12,634 bases of DNA, taken from assembly GCA_038241095.1 (NCBI GenBank), contig JBBRGB010000091.1:1-12634 (forward strand). The letters are read 5' to 3'. Made by a program: the position numbers and the translations under genes. The notes beneath the pieces were generated by a model. It was not told the origin of the DNA. It did no database searches and saw only the letters and a program-made list of their open reading frames with translations. Numbering within the stretch: position 1 is the stretch's first letter; the number at the start of each line of letters is the position of its first letter. Of this stretch, positions 12,420-12,634 are shown one piece after another. This stretch comes from JBBDMX01 sp038241095 (GTDB lineage: Bacteria; Planctomycetota; Phycisphaerae; Phycisphaerales; Phycisphaeraceae).

Positions 12420-12444
12420 TGTTCTACTCACGAGGGATAGTTGC

Positions 12445-12634
12445 ATGGTTGATTCCGCACCCAATCCGATACCCGATGCCTCGACGCCACAACCGCAAAC
12501 GCCCCCGCCCGCGCCTGATTCGCGGGATGAGCGGATGTGGGCCATGTTTTGCCACTTGTCCAGCTTCGCGGGCTATCTCGTGCCGTTTGGCAACGTCATT
12601 GGGCCGCTGATCATCTGGATGACCAAGCGTGACA
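12445..12634 (+). CDS. DUF4870-like (Tic20-like) membrane protein, N-terminal part
   Basis: Sixty-three codons are visible before the right edge. A Pro/Ala/Asp-rich cytoplasmic lead (1-28) is followed by DERMWAMFCHLSSFAGYLVP (28-47) and FGNVIGPLIIWMTKRD (48-63). The 'W.mlcHLs.f.g...P.g.iigPLiiWl.kr' pattern is that of the DUF4870 family of small multi-helix membrane proteins of unknown function. The first membrane helix lies at about 38-57; further helices should follow beyond the window. The start is fixed by GAGGGA seven bases upstream. The gene is divergent from exbD and has its own promoter candidate. Confidence 0.85.
   Translation, partial: MVDSAPNPIPDASTPQPQTPPPAPDSRDERMWAMFCHLSSFAGYLVPFGNVIGPLIIWMTKRD

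Noticed and set aside
1..12634. tRNA, rRNA, riboswitch, integrase, transposase or toxin-antitoxin genes
   Set aside because: I looked on both strands and saw no cloverleaf, conserved rRNA segment, recognisable aptamer or matching protein motifs; the window appears to be core chromosome with small repeats.

Overview
The window is GC-rich, densely coding bacterial chromosome. Protein content suits a Planctomycetota member, perhaps class Phycisphaerae. That placement is an inference from overall character (secreted proline-rich proteins, a FloA homologue, an ExbD/TonB-type pair, small hairpin repeats between genes); no rRNA or other phylogenetic marker is present. No integrase, transposase, phage gene, tRNA, rRNA or CRISPR array was seen.

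Layout. Positions 1-1278 (minus strand) hold a D-2-hydroxyacid dehydrogenase and, downstream, the N-terminal part of a probable MTA/SAH-type nucleosidase cut by the window edge. A 163-base divergent spacer with a dyad leads to a plus-strand block: aspS (AspRS with non-discriminating signature residues), yebC, acylphosphatase (ATGA overlap with yebC), a small lipoprotein, a sugar-phosphate isomerase-like TIM barrel and a secreted protein of unknown function. The secreted gene converges with a minus-strand pair, floA then a GT4 glycosyltransferase. floA diverges from a STAS-domain gene across a 309-base spacer with palindromes. The STAS gene converges with a minus-strand exbD - tonB-like pair. 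A DUF4870-like gene starts divergently from exbD and runs off the right edge.

The genes are mostly ordinary; the notable material is between them. Four arrays of a 7-base repeat (AGTCTTG / CAAGACT) lie before yebC, after the STAS gene, and on both sides of the exbD-tonB spacer. Three GGA/GGGA-loop hairpins with the same trailing CTTTC lie just after stop codons, in the sense of the upstream gene, and differ from one another only by compensatory stem changes. In the exbD-tonB spacer, two inverted heptamer arrays flank one of these hairpins, giving a 167-base composite inverted repeat. Two other inverted hairpin pairs occur, one between the convergent genes near 6.8-6.95 kb and one in the exbD/DUF4870 spacer. 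I read these as several families of small dispersed repeats, some of which may act as transcript 3' ends or leaders.

Functional themes: translation (aspS, yebC), envelope energisation and organisation (exbD, tonB-like, floA, lipoprotein, DUF4870), carbohydrate metabolism (isomerase, glycosyltransferase, hydroxyacid dehydrogenase) and possible partner-switch signalling (STAS). All promoter calls are by eye and modest in confidence.
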